Below, piece after piece: positions 15,995-24,487 of a DNA stretch of 47,474 nucleotides. Source of the stretch: Lachnospiraceae bacterium (lineage in GTDB: Bacteria; Bacillota; Clostridia; Lachnospirales; Lachnospiraceae); the NCBI GenBank assembly GCA_022793065.1, contig JAAWCE010000053.1, positions 1 to 47,474 of the forward strand, in the 5' to 3' direction. Numbering within the stretch: position 1 is the first letter of the stretch; each line of letters starts with the position of its first letter. The notes under the pieces were generated by a model. That model ran no database searches. It saw nothing but the letters and a program-made list of their open reading frames with translations, and was not told the DNA's origin. The position numbers and the translations under genes were made by a program.

Positions 15995-18240
15995 AAAAGA
16001 AAGAGAAGTTAATTTTCAGTGCCTTAATGATGGGAGTGGGAACAATAGCAAACTTATTCTTTACAGCATCTCTCCATGAATTTTTCTCAAAGCAATATGG
16101 AAGTATGGGCTTTGTTTCATTTTCGCAATGTGTAAACGGTCTGGCTACAGGCGGCAGACAGTTTTATTTGTTTCTTGTTTTTGAGGGGCTTCTGGCATTG
16201 GGCTTGATTCTTTTCTGGATTCGGAACAGTTGTCCTTATCAAAGTGAACTGGTGCAGATTGCGGGAGAAATATATACACCGGCTCCTGTGGGACAGTATC
16301 AGCATGGTTCGTCCCGGTGGTTGAAGAAACAAGAGTGCGATAGGGTATTTGAAACACAGGTGATTGATCCACATAATCATATAGTTAAAAGGTTGCTTGA
16401 CAGTGGTGGTGATGATTTGGAATTTTTGGAACAAACAGTAGATGCAATAGAGCAAGAAAGAACCTGTCACAATGACTTGTCAGAACAAAGAAATATAGTA
16501 AAGGAAAGAGAGGAAGAAAATTTTGAATCAGTGGAGTATCAGATATTTGCGGCAAGCGGAGCAAATTTGGCGTCTCATAAAGGGGACACCATACTGCAAG
16601 AATATGAACAGCCAAGGAGGTTGTCGGGGCAGTCCGAAGGCGTAGAAAAGGACAGATATAAGTTATTCTCCAAGGGCGGTATTGTGGTAGGAATGGAGAA
16701 AATTGGAAACCGGGAAAAGCTATACATGGTGGGGGGAGATACCCATACCTTGACTATAGGAGCCACCCGTTCCGGGAAGACCCGTTGTCTGGTGATCCAA
16801 TCCATTAGTGCTATTGGGCTGGCTGGGGAAAGCATGGTCATCAGTGACCCCAAGGCGGAATTATACCATTACACGGCCAGGTTATTAGAAAAGCTGGGGT
16901 ATGAGGTTATCTGTCTTGATTTTAAAAGCCCTGAAAAAAGCAGCCGTTACAATCTTTTGCAGCCAGTAATTAATGCAGTGGCAGAAGGGGATATGGAGCG
17001 TGCAGAGATGTATGCCTGGGATATTACCAACATTCTTGTAGGCAGCAATACTTCTAATGAGAAGATATGGGAAAATGGTGAAAAGTCCACCATAGCGGCG
17101 GCGATACTCTGTGTGGTGGTGGACAACAAAAAGCGTCCAGAGTATCAAAACCTTACCAATGTGTATTGGTTTATTGCAGAGATGAGCAAAGCTGTAGGTG
17201 GGAAAACGCCTATGGGTGAGTATATGAAAAAGCTGCCGGCAAAGCATCCGGCCAGGGCGCTTTTATCCATTGCGGAGGTAGCGCCCAGTCGTACCAAAGG
17301 AAGTTTTGACACATCCGCATTGACTACTTTGCGTTTGTTTACCAGTCGGTCGGTATATGCCATTACCCATAAGAGTGATTATGATATTGCGGAGATTGGG
17401 AGAAAAAAACAGGCATTGTTTTTGATTCTTCCGGACGAAAAGACTACCTATTATCCCATTGCAAGCTTGATGGTGTCTCAACTATATGAATTGCTGGTAC
17501 ATCAGTCGGATATGCGGGGAGGCCGTTTGGAAAGGCGTGTCAATTTTATATTGGACGAATTCGGCAATTTTACCAAATTGGACGACTTTACCAACAAGTT
17601 GACTGTGGCAGGAGGACGAGGTGTGAGGTTCAATTTATTTCTTCAGAGTTTTGAACAGCTTGTGCAAAAATATGACAAAGAAACGGCGGCGGTTGTAAAG
17701 TCTAATTGCCAAACATGGATTTATTTACAGGCGGATGATAAGGAAACATTACAGGATATTTGTGATAAGCTGGGAAAATATACCACATCAGCATATCAAC
17801 TTTCCGGTCAACATGGTCGTTATGTGAATCCAAGCAGTTCTCATAGTATTAGCCTTGTGGCAAGGGAACTGTTGACCACAGATGAAATTCGCAGGATTTC
17901 CAGGCCGTATCAAATCGTTATCAGCAGAGCGCATCCGGCTATGATGAACGCGCCGGATTTGTCCCAATGGTATTTTAACAGAATGTGTGGATTGGGGGAT
18001 ATGGAACATAATCGTAGAGTAAGAGAAGCCAGGGAAAAGGCTAGAAAGGTATTATCTCCACGGACGGCGGAAATTCCATTATGGAATATTTGGGTGTATT
18101 ATACAAAAGATTTACAGCTTAAGGAAGCGCAGCAGAAATCTCAGGCTTTTGTGGGACAGGCGGACGCAATTTTCCCGTCTGTCAAGAATTATCAACAGAC
18201 AGGAGGTGCAGTTAAGATTGAAGAGGATGATGAAACATAA
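15991..18240 (+). CDS. virD4: VirD4/TraG-type coupling protein
   Basis: A 749-residue T4SS coupling ATPase that links the relaxosome to the channel at the membrane. There are two N-terminal membrane helices (residues about 7-30 and 52-72), a linker, then Walker A GATRSGKT at 257-264 and Walker B ILDEFGN with D522. Later motifs (VAGGRGVRFNLFLQSF, residues about 540) are typical of the TraG/TraD family. ATG 15991 overlaps the previous stop (ATGA) and sits eight bases from gaggaa; ATG 15985 is an alternative. It is the best anchor for calling this locus conjugative. Confidence 0.95.
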   Translation: MKKKEKLIFSALMMGVGTIANLFFTASLHEFFSKQYGSMGFVSFSQCVNGLATGGRQFYLFLVFEGLLALGLILFWIRNSCPYQSELVQIAGEIYTPAPVGQYQHGSSRWLKKQECDRVFETQVIDPHNHIVKRLLDSGGDDLEFLEQTVDAIEQERTCHNDLSEQRNIVKEREEENFESVEYQIFAASGANLASHKGDTILQEYEQPRRLSGQSEGVEKDRYKLFSKGGIVVGMEKIGNREKLYMVGGDTHTLTIGATRSGKTRCLVIQSISAIGLAGESMVISDPKAELYHYTARLLEKLGYEVICLDFKSPEKSSRYNLLQPVINAVAEGDMERAEMYAWDITNILVGSNTSNEKIWENGEKSTIAAAILCVVVDNKKRPEYQNLTNVYWFIAEMSKAVGGKTPMGEYMKKLPAKHPARALLSIAEVAPSRTKGSFDTSALTTLRLFTSRSVYAITHKSDYDIAEIGRKKQALFLILPDEKTTYYPIASLMVSQLYELLVHQSDMRGGRLERRVNFILDEFGNFTKLDDFTNKLTVAGGRGVRFNLFLQSFEQLVQKYDKETAAVVKSNCQTWIYLQADDKETLQDICDKLGKYTTSAYQLSGQHGRYVNPSSSHSISLVARELLTTDEIRRISRPYQIVISRAHPAMMNAPDLSQWYFNRMCGLGDMEHNRRVREAREKARKVLSPRTAEIPLWNIWVYYTKDLQLKEAQQKSQAFVGQADAIFPSVKNYQQTGGAVKIEEDDET

Positions 18241-18568
18241 ATTTGCATGGATTAGGACGGTGGGCATAATGTTGTCCGCCGTTTTCTTTATGTTGGGGAG
18301 CAGTACTACGGCATACGCAACAGGAATCAGAGGCAGTAAGCTTGTAAAGGGGACAGAAAGGTTGATTTCGGATGCGACCACCTGGCTAATGGTGCTGGCC
18401 CCGGTAGTGGCAGGACTTTTGATTATTTATTTCTGTATAAGGCGTTCCGCAGCGGATGAAATGGATCAGAAAAAATGGAATAACCGTATTGTGGCGGCGA
18501 TTGTGTCCTGTATCGGCGCAGTGATTGGAAGCGCTACATTGAGTATTATTATCAGTTATTATCAATAG
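18218..18568 (+). CDS. VirB2/TrbC-like pilin
   Basis: About 116 residues with an N-terminal signal peptide (cleavage predicted after AYA) and two membrane helices in the mature part (WLMVLAPVVAGLLIIYF and the C-terminal segment), the architecture of VirB2/TrbC conjugative pilins. It starts inside the end of virD4. TTG 18218 is 11 bases from aggagg; ATG 18227 and 18230 are alternatives. No cyclisation or sortase signal is seen. Confidence 0.72.
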   Translation: MKRMMKHKFAWIRTVGIMLSAVFFMLGSSTTAYATGIRGSKLVKGTERLISDATTWLMVLAPVVAGLLIIYFCIRRSAADEMDQKKWNNRIVAAIVSCIGAVIGSATLSIIISYYQ

Positions 18569-18593
18569 TGATCTATATTTGTGTTGTGTAAAT

Positions 18594-18617
18594 CCCCAGG
18601 GATTTCCCTGTGGTTTT
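18594..18617 (+). terminator. Weak terminator or attenuator
   Basis: Stem 18594-18601/18606-18613 with one mismatch and an ATTT loop, followed by TTTT. It lies between the VirB2-like and DUF6133 genes and may set their relative expression. Confidence 0.5.
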
Positions 18618-18678
18618 GCTATATAACAAAGTAACAGCCTGATAGCAGGCGAAAAAAGTATGGAAAAGGAGAGAAAAA

Positions 18679-18930
18679 ATGAAAAGATTTAAAGAAAACA
18701 TGGACAAGATTGTAACATGGGGGTATGTGAAGGGGATGCGTGTGAAAGCTGGCGTTGCCGATATCCTTGCGCAAAAATCCGGAGAGGGATTTGTGGATAC
18801 AGCCCTTAAAATTTTAATCAGCGTTGTAGTAGGGGCGCTTTTGCTGGCAGGACTTTATACATTGTTTAAGAATACCATTTTGCCGACCTTGACACAGAAG
18901 ATTACAAGTTTGTTCAATTATCAGGGTTAA
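18679..18930 (+). CDS. DUF6133 pilin-like protein
   Basis: An 83-residue protein: a basic amphipathic N-terminus of about 35 residues, then GEGFVD directly before one hydrophobic helix (residues about 43-66), then a short C-terminus. The sequence matches my memory of DUF6133, common in Lachnospiraceae ICEs. Size and layout resemble Flp-type prepilins: a charged leader, Gly, an acidic residue at +5 and a helix. The +5 residue is Asp, not the usual Glu. The same motif occurs in the DUF4320 protein at 27711, and a prepilin peptidase is encoded at 21817. Pilin function is inferred. Confidence 0.8.
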   Translation: MKRFKENMDKIVTWGYVKGMRVKAGVADILAQKSGEGFVDTALKILISVVVGALLLAGLYTLFKNTILPTLTQKITSLFNYQG

Positions 18931-18938
18931 GTGGATTC

Positions 18939-18968
18939 TGCCCGTCTTGTCCAATGGCAGGACGGGCA
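18939..18968. other. GC-rich intergenic hairpin before spoVG
   Basis: TGCCCGTC (18939-18946) pairs perfectly with GACGGGCA (18961-18968), with further inner pairing. No T-tract follows, so it is more likely an RNA-stability or translation-control element than a terminator. Confidence 0.5.
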
Positions 18969-18988
18969 CTTCAGAGAAGGAGGTTTGG

Positions 18989-19297
18989 ATGAAGGTAAAG
19001 AGTAAGATTGTTGCCCGATATAAGGATAATGGCAAGCTAAAAGCCATTGCAACGGTTTGCCTGGATGGAAAATTTCTGATTACAGGTGTGCGAGTGGCGG
19101 ACTGTCGGAAAGGGTTGGCTGTTTTTATGCCCAGCAGGGAAGTCCAGGAAGGGGAATATAAGGATATTTGTTTTCCGATAACAGCAGGACTTTATCAGAA
19201 AATTAAGGACAATGTGCTGGAGACATATCACAGGTCGGAGGAGGCGGCAGAACAGGAATCAGGAGTTTATGAGGAGGAAAGACAGAATTGGAAGTAA
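18989..19297 (+). CDS. SpoVG-family nucleic-acid-binding regulator
   Basis: A 102-residue protein with the SpoVG pattern: KLKAIATVCLDGKFLI, then GLAVFMPSRE and DICFPITAGLYQKI. Chromosomal SpoVG binds DNA and RNA and acts as a pleiotropic regulator. An ICE-borne copy inside the transfer operon may regulate element or host genes. ATG 18989 follows aaggagg. The end overlaps the start of the VirB6-like gene by ten bases, so the two are probably coupled. Confidence 0.85.
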   Translation: MKVKSKIVARYKDNGKLKAIATVCLDGKFLITGVRVADCRKGLAVFMPSREVQEGEYKDICFPITAGLYQKIKDNVLETYHRSEEAAEQESGVYEEERQNWK

Positions 19298-20121
19298 TAC
19301 TTATATTGCTGATAGTGGCATTATTAAACGGAGCAGTGGTATTTATTGACAGTATGCTTTCTGATTTGGTTCCGATTACACTCTATGCAGATCGTTATAT
19401 GGCAGGAAGAGACGGCGGTAATATGGTAGCAGTGTTATTTGATATTTTCATGGGTCTGGGTATTTCGCTGATAATTCTGAAATTTTTGAAGAAAGGATTT
19501 GAGTGTTATGTATTGTGGACAGATGGAGATCCGGACAGCGAACCAATATATCTCGTAACTCGTTTTATTCAGGCGTCAGTTGTGGCGGTGTGTTTTCCGC
19601 TGTTGTATGGGTGGATGGCGGATATTGTGGCGGAAGTGACAGATGAATTGTTAAGCGCTATCGGAGCATCTACCAATTATGATTGGCAGACATGGCTGAA
19701 TGGAATATCATCCGAAGGGATTGTGACAGCGATTTTTGGCCTGATTTTTGTTATCAGCTATTTTATATTATATTTTCAATTTCTGATGCGGGGGCTGGAG
19801 ATTTTGATTTTGCGCATTGGTATGCCTATTGCTTGTGTGGGATTGTTGGACAATGATAAAGGTGTGTTCAGAAGTTATGTTATGAAATTTTTTCAGTCAG
19901 CTTTTTCGGTTGTGGTACAGATTGCCCTATGTAAGCTGGGGGTGGGTATGGTAATGAATTTTCATATATTATGGGGTATTGCCTGTATTGCGCTTGCCAT
20001 AAAGACACCAAGGTTCTTATCGGAATTTATGGTTCCTACTGGGGGTGGAGGAGCTGGTGTTGTGAATAATGTCTACCATTCGGTTCAGCTGATAGGAATG
20101 GCAAAGAAGCTGATGAAGTAA
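19288..20121 (+). CDS. VirB6/TrbL-like channel protein
   Basis: A 277-residue polytopic membrane protein with about six helices and a central amphipathic loop, ending in a glycine-rich segment (PTGGGGAGVV) typical of Gram-positive VirB6/TrbL proteins. It would form the inner-membrane part of the DNA channel. The start codon is TTG 19288, about nine bases after gaggagg, inside spoVG. Confidence 0.82.
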   Translation: MEVILILLIVALLNGAVVFIDSMLSDLVPITLYADRYMAGRDGGNMVAVLFDIFMGLGISLIILKFLKKGFECYVLWTDGDPDSEPIYLVTRFIQASVVAVCFPLLYGWMADIVAEVTDELLSAIGASTNYDWQTWLNGISSEGIVTAIFGLIFVISYFILYFQFLMRGLEILILRIGMPIACVGLLDNDKGVFRSYVMKFFQSAFSVVVQIALCKLGVGMVMNFHILWGIACIALAIKTPRFLSEFMVPTGGGGAGVVNNVYHSVQLIGMAKKLMK

Positions 20122-20133
20122 AGGCGGTGGGGA

Positions 20134-20343
20134 ATGATTACAATAGATGATATATCAATGTTTGTTATCGGTTTCATCCGGCTGGGGGCAGTATTTCGGT
20201 TTATATACTGTATGGTGAGGCTGGAAGGTGCAGCAGAGGAACAGACACAGTATCAGAAGCGAGCAAAGAATACAGTGGTTTTTTATGTGCTGGCAGAATC
20301 CGTCTGGCAGATAAAGGAAGTTGTCTTGCGCTATTATGGATAA
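20134..20343 (+). CDS. Small membrane-associated transfer protein
   Basis: Sixty-nine residues with one likely membrane helix (residues about 8-28) and a charged middle. The spacing to its neighbours is short (13 and 47 bases), consistent with co-transcription. Not recognised beyond its constant position between VirB6-like and PrgI-like genes. Confidence 0.65.
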   Translation: MITIDDISMFVIGFIRLGAVFRFIYCMVRLEGAAEEQTQYQKRAKNTVVFYVLAESVWQIKEVVLRYYG

Positions 20344-20390
20344 TTGTCCTGTTTTTGGAGGATAAATGAAAACGGAAGTAAGGAGGATGA

Positions 20391-20774
20391 ATGGAGCAGG
20401 AAATCAGTCTTTATATTCCTATGGGTGTGAAAGCGGAACATGAATTTTTCAATGGATTTGGAAAAAAGGAGTTGTCACAGAGTTTGATAGGTTCTGTTAT
20501 GGGCGGCATGATCGCCATTTTTTTATGGCTGGTTATGGAGAATGTGGCATTGACAGTTGTTGTGGCGCTTACAGGAATTTTCGGCAGTGTGATGATGTGT
20601 ACAAAAGAGAATAGCCAGAGCGTGGTAGATCAGATTGGCAATATAGTGAGGTTTTATTATAGCCAGCAGATATATCCCTATCGTATGCTGGATGAATGGG
20701 GTATAGAGGGGCAGGATAATGAGCCGGAAATCTGTTGCAATGGGTTAGTTGGCGGAAAGAGGGTGGGAACATGA
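20391..20774 (+). CDS. PrgI/VirB3-like protein
   Basis: A 127-residue protein starting MEQEISLYIPMGV, followed by the PrgI-family pattern of two adjacent membrane helices (residues about 28-62) and a cytoplasmic tail. PrgI-type proteins take the VirB3 role and usually precede VirB4. Here virB4 is displaced by about 11 kb because the Tad-like cluster lies between. The stop overlaps the MT-A70 gene start (ATGA). Confidence 0.82.
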   Translation: MEQEISLYIPMGVKAEHEFFNGFGKKELSQSLIGSVMGGMIAIFLWLVMENVALTVVVALTGIFGSVMMCTKENSQSVVDQIGNIVRFYYSQQIYPYRMLDEWGIEGQDNEPEICCNGLVGGKRVGT

Positions 20775-21337
20775 AGTTTAATATTTTATACATAGATCCA
20801 CCATGGGAGTACAATCAGAAAAAAGTGCAGGGAGCAGCCGAAAAGCATTACAGGACTTTGACGAAAGAGGAAATATGGGAATTGGACATTGCCGGAATTT
20901 CGGAAAAGGATTGTCTGTTGTTTTTGTGGGTGACATTTCCGCTTTTGTCTGAGGGGTTGGAAACTATGAAACGATGGGGATTCTCTTATAAAACATTGGG
21001 ATTCTGTTGGGTGAAAAGGTGCAGAAAACAGACTGAAAAATGGTATTTTGGCATGGGGCATTGGACACGTTCCAACCCGGAACTTTGTCTGCTGGCAGTG
21101 AAGGGGCATCCGAAAAGAGTGTCAAATAAGGTATTTTCCTTAGTGGATACTCCATTGGAAGCTCATAGTAAGAAACCGGATATTGTACGTGAGAAAATTG
21201 TGGAAATGGCTGGGGACTTACCAAGAGCAGAATTGTTTGCAAGGGAGGTGTATCCCGGATGGACATGTGTGGGAGATGAAATTGATGGTATGGATATCAG
21301 AGATGCCATAGAAAAATTAAAAGGAATGGGGGAATAG
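20771..21337 (+). CDS. MT-A70-type N6-adenine methyltransferase
   Basis: A 188-residue enzyme with DPPW at residues 9-12 and the family features FLWVTFPLL and HWTRSNPELCL. MT-A70 enzymes of phages and ICEs methylate adenine in DNA and often guard against restriction. It is translationally coupled to the PrgI-like gene, so the methylase would be made together with the transfer channel. Confidence 0.9.
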   Translation: MKFNILYIDPPWEYNQKKVQGAAEKHYRTLTKEEIWELDIAGISEKDCLLFLWVTFPLLSEGLETMKRWGFSYKTLGFCWVKRCRKQTEKWYFGMGHWTRSNPELCLLAVKGHPKRVSNKVFSLVDTPLEAHSKKPDIVREKIVEMAGDLPRAELFAREVYPGWTCVGDEIDGMDIRDAIEKLKGMGE

Positions 21338-21338
21338 G

Positions 21339-21833
21339 ATGGTACCAGAGGAACGGATGAAATTGTTGATGAAGCGTGTAGAGGAAGAGTACAAAAGTAT
21401 ATTGAAAAACGCTGATTTTACCGGTGAAAATTGTGTGGAAGAGGCAAGAAAAGTTGTGATAGCAGACATGATATTCCATAATTTGGATTTGTTTTTGGCA
21501 GGAAGTCCTGGGGAGGTAGAAGTATTGCTATTCCATGACCATCCATTGAAAGCGTTTTATGATAGCTTGCCAGAGCGAGATTTATTGCTGTTAAATGGGG
21601 TGATGGAAGCATTGGAAATATTCCTAAAGGATACCAGAAGGCATATCAAAGATCTTTATAAACAATGGGGGAATGTTCCTCTTGATGAGGTTAAGAAGGC
21701 GCAAGAATTTTTTGCCATGGAGGATCAGTTGGAAGAAGGGGCAAAAAAAGAATATCAGGAGAAGATTATCCCGAAACAGGAGCATATTATCGGGCAAGAG
21801 AGTGAAAGGAAAGAAGATGAATTGGGACGTTGA
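21339..21833 (+). CDS. Hypothetical acidic helical protein
   Basis: 164 residues, soluble and mostly helical, ending in a Lys/Glu-rich tail. The ATG lies two bases after the MT-A70 stop, and the end overlaps the prepilin peptidase start by 17 bases. I recognise no domain. The tight packing argues that it belongs to the transfer/pilus operon. Confidence 0.65.
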   Translation: MVPEERMKLLMKRVEEEYKSILKNADFTGENCVEEARKVVIADMIFHNLDLFLAGSPGEVEVLLFHDHPLKAFYDSLPERDLLLLNGVMEALEIFLKDTRRHIKDLYKQWGNVPLDEVKKAQEFFAMEDQLEEGAKKEYQEKIIPKQEHIIGQESERKEDELGR

Positions 21834-22389
21834 TATGGGAAGGCTTTTTATAGCTGGTATGCTGCTTTCGCTTTTTGGCGGTCTGCTTTGTGATATGGTA
21901 CTGCGCCAATATCTGAGAGAAGCAAAACATTTACATAAAACTGCTTTTATAGGAATGGCAGTGACGGCGGTATGGATGGCAATTTACGGCTATTCCATGC
22001 TTACGCTACGTTGCGCCTTGCTATGCCATATCCTGATTTTGGCAGGAGCGGCAGATATGGCCACCAATGAGATACCGGATGCTTTTCATTTGTTGATTGG
22101 GATTGTGGGATTAATTTATTTTGAACCTATTTTTGCATTTGCAGGTTTTCTGTTAGTGCCGTTGCCATTTTTGATTGCGGCATTGAAAACAGGGAAAATC
22201 GGGGGAGGGGATGTAAAGTTAATGGCAGCTTGTGGGTTTACTCTCGGAGTGTCAGGTGGGATTCGGATGATAATATGGGGGCTTATCATGGCCCTTTTAT
22301 GGAATGGAGCTATGTGTAGAGAGAAGGAAAAAGTTCCCCTAGCTCCATTTCTTGCCTTTGGAGGTTTTATGGCATTGCTGCCGAATTAA
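21817..22389 (+). CDS. Type IV prepilin peptidase (TadV/CpaA-like, family A24)
   Basis: A 190-residue membrane aspartic protease with about six helices. The two catalytic aspartates are visible: D80 in GAADMATNEIPD and D132 in GGGDVKLMAACG. The N-terminal methylase domain of PilD is absent, as in TadV/CpaA. It would cleave prepilins, including pilin-like proteins in this window. ATG 21817 is six bases after aaagga; ATG 21835 is an alternative. Confidence 0.92.
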   Translation: MNWDVDMGRLFIAGMLLSLFGGLLCDMVLRQYLREAKHLHKTAFIGMAVTAVWMAIYGYSMLTLRCALLCHILILAGAADMATNEIPDAFHLLIGIVGLIYFEPIFAFAGFLLVPLPFLIAALKTGKIGGGDVKLMAACGFTLGVSGGIRMIIWGLIMALLWNGAMCREKEKVPLAPFLAFGGFMALLPN

Positions 22390-22475
22390 GATAAGGTTAG
22401 AAAAAATTGATTGGTGTGGGCGATATCCTGAGATAAGCTTTTGGAAATACCCATAGAAGAAAGGTATGGTGTTTA

Positions 22476-23261
22476 GTGAAAATTTTATTAAAAAACAGAG
22501 TGGTGCTGGGGCTTTTTTGTATTATTACTGCCCTTATCATATGTTTTGGCCTCACTCCCATGTTTCATGACGCATTGGCTTCCACTGTGGAAATTGTAAG
22601 GGTAACTGGGGAGATTAAACAAGGGGATTGCATTACTGCGAAGATGGTGACGACTATGGAGGTGGGGGGATATAATCTTCCAACGGATGTGTTATATCAT
22701 ATGGAGGATGTGATTGGTAAATACGCCAATGCGGATTTGTGCAAAGGGGATTATATCCTTGCCAGCAAATTATCAGACAGCCCACAGATGAAAAATGAAT
22801 ATTTAATGGAATTGGACGGGACAAATCGTGCTATTTCGATTACCATTAAGTCTTTTGCAGCTGGGTTGTCCGGTAAATTGGAACGGGGGGATATTGTCAC
22901 GCTGATTGCAGGTAATGTGGGTGATTTACGAGTTACTCTGATTCCAGAAGAATTACAGTATGTTGAAGTTATGGCCGCCACCTTAAGTAATGGTACGGAC
23001 AGCGATAAGCAGGTGGAAGGTGAAGAAGAGCTTGCAAGTACTATTACAGTGCTTGTATCACCGGAACAGGCCAGGCTTTTGACAGAATTGGAGCAGTCAG
23101 GAAGCATCCATGCAGCCCTTGTGTATCGTGGAAAAAGTGAAATTGCGGAATTGTTTTTGAAGGAACAAGAACACATATTGGAGGAACTATATTCGGAAGT
23201 TTGGCAAGATAGTGATGATAATGCGGAATCATATGAAAATGGTTCGGAAGAAGATAATTAA
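22476..23261 (+). CDS. cpaB: CpaB/RcpC-like pilus assembly protein (SAF domain)
   Basis: A 261-residue protein with an N-terminal membrane anchor (residues about 8-28), then a SAF-type domain (GEIKQGDCITAKMV, KGDYILASKL) and the CpaB pattern LERGDIVTLIAG. CpaB proteins support the Flp/Tad pilus at the cell envelope. In a Gram-positive it would project outside. The start is GTG, with a modest ribosome site. It begins the main Tad block. Confidence 0.85.
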   Translation: MKILLKNRVVLGLFCIITALIICFGLTPMFHDALASTVEIVRVTGEIKQGDCITAKMVTTMEVGGYNLPTDVLYHMEDVIGKYANADLCKGDYILASKLSDSPQMKNEYLMELDGTNRAISITIKSFAAGLSGKLERGDIVTLIAGNVGDLRVTLIPEELQYVEVMAATLSNGTDSDKQVEGEEELASTITVLVSPEQARLLTELEQSGSIHAALVYRGKSEIAELFLKEQEHILEELYSEVWQDSDDNAESYENGSEEDN

Positions 23262-23274
23262 AACAGTCTCGGAA

Positions 23275-23285
23275 CGGAATAAGTT
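23275..23285 (+). other. Leader motif copy CGGAATAAGTT
   Basis: One of three copies of CGGAAYAAGTT in intergenic leaders (others at 9653-9663 and 28119-28129). It is preceded by cagtctcggaacgga, which recurs nearly unchanged at about 23434 (cagtcacggaacgga). Confidence 0.5.
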
Positions 23286-23307
23286 CACTGAGTAATTCAG
23301 GAGTTTA

Positions 23308-23430
23308 ATGAAAAAAATAAAAATGTTTGGCTGGTCAGGTGAGGTTGTGAAGGCACACGAGAGCAAATTTCATGAGACACTACTTAGTGTCTCTGAGTAC
23401 TTCCGAATGAAATGTCAAGAGGAAATTTAA
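23308..23430 (+). CDS. Possible 40-residue protein between cpaB and cpaE
   Basis: The ATG at 23308 has AGGAG four bases upstream and opens a 40-codon frame (begins MKKIKMFGWSGEVV) with a plausible charged composition. It also contains a nested hairpin, outer stem 23367-23373/23407-23413 and inner 9-bp stem 23374-23382/23385-23393. The stretch is therefore either a small gene or a structured leader, or both. Confidence 0.4.
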   Translation: MKKIKMFGWSGEVVKAHESKFHETLLSVSEYFRMKCQEEI

Positions 23431-23433
23431 AAA

Positions 23434-23519
23434 CAGTCACGGAACGGAGGTGCCCAGAAGGAAATTTTCTTCCCTGGTCAGGGCGCCGAAGTGCAGAGAC
23501 GGAACTGGAATAGGAGAAA
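23434..23519 (+). promoter_or_regulatory. Structured leader of the cpaE-like gene
   Basis: Begins cagtcacggaacgga. A 7-bp stem GGTGCCC (23449-23455)/GGGCGCC (23481-23487) encloses a smaller hairpin, and it ends gtgcagagacggaactggaa plus the ribosome site. The last part closely matches the leader at 29824-29849, so the two leaders share a module. Confidence 0.5.
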
Positions 23520-23522
23520 AAT

Positions 23523-24446
23523 ATGGGAGAGGAAAATATACTTGCTATCATGGGAAGTCCAGGCAGCGGAAAGACGGTTATGGCCGTGAAGCTGGCCCGT
23601 ACCCTTGCGGCAAAAAAGAAAAATGTCATTGTAGTGTTCTGTGATCCTTTTACGCCGCCAATTCCGGCATTGGTATCACATAAGACGGTTCATGATGTAT
23701 CTCTCGGCACATTGCTTACGGCTCCCGGTCTTGAACAGGAGGGTATTTTGAAAGCATGTGTCCCAGCGGTGGGGAGCGAACATCTTGGACTTTTGGGCTA
23801 TCGCAGTGGAGAAAGCCTGATGAATTATCCTAAAGTGACACATGATAAGGCAATGGAATTATTTGTTTCTCTGCGCTATCTTGCAGAGTATGTGATAATT
23901 GATTGTGCTACGGTGTTTGAGGCAGATCCGGCTTCCCTTGTAGCCATAGAAGCAGCGGACAGGGTATTGGGTGTAGGGACAGCGAATTTGAAGGGAATTT
24001 CCTGGTTCCAGACACATTTGCCCATGTTGGCGGACAGGCGTTATTGTCGGGAAAAACATCAATGGGCTATTGGAAACCTGAAAGAGGGGCAGGACTGGGA
24101 AGCGGTATCTTGTCAATACGGAGGTGTTGAATATGTATTGCCCTATACAACAGAATTAGAACAGCAAGGGAACGAGTTAAATTTATTTGAACCATTGTTT
24201 TCCGCAGAAGGAGGTTCCTATCAGGCGCAAATCAATCGAATTCTGTTTGATATATTTGAGTTTCAGGCAACACAAGCATGTGCAATAGGAGAAAAAAGAT
24301 CAAAAGTGAAGAGACAGAGGACAGAAAGAAGCCCAAAGGTTGTGAACGACCATTCCATAATGCGCAGTGAAGTTGTAAAACCACAGCAGGAGAGGAAAAA
24401 ACGGCAAGGTTTTAAAATGTCTTTTAGGAATCGGGGGGAATTTTAG
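23523..24446 (+). CDS. cpaE: CpaE/TadZ-like ATPase
   Basis: A 307-residue P-loop protein of the MinD/ParA type: GSPGSGKT at residues 11-18, FCDPFTPP near 40 and IIDCATVF near 125. CpaE/TadZ positions the Tad pilus machine at the membrane. The classical receiver-like N-terminus is missing here; a receiver-like domain is seen instead in the second ParA-like protein at 35230. The last 60 residues are strongly basic (KRSKVKRQRTERS), perhaps for membrane or nucleic-acid contact. Confidence 0.82.
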   Translation: MGEENILAIMGSPGSGKTVMAVKLARTLAAKKKNVIVVFCDPFTPPIPALVSHKTVHDVSLGTLLTAPGLEQEGILKACVPAVGSEHLGLLGYRSGESLMNYPKVTHDKAMELFVSLRYLAEYVIIDCATVFEADPASLVAIEAADRVLGVGTANLKGISWFQTHLPMLADRRYCREKHQWAIGNLKEGQDWEAVSCQYGGVEYVLPYTTELEQQGNELNLFEPLFSAEGGSYQAQINRILFDIFEFQATQACAIGEKRSKVKRQRTERSPKVVNDHSIMRSEVVKPQQERKKRQGFKMSFRNRGEF

Positions 24447-24487
24447 GGTGTTGACAAATATCATCAGAAATGGAAGGGGGAATATGC

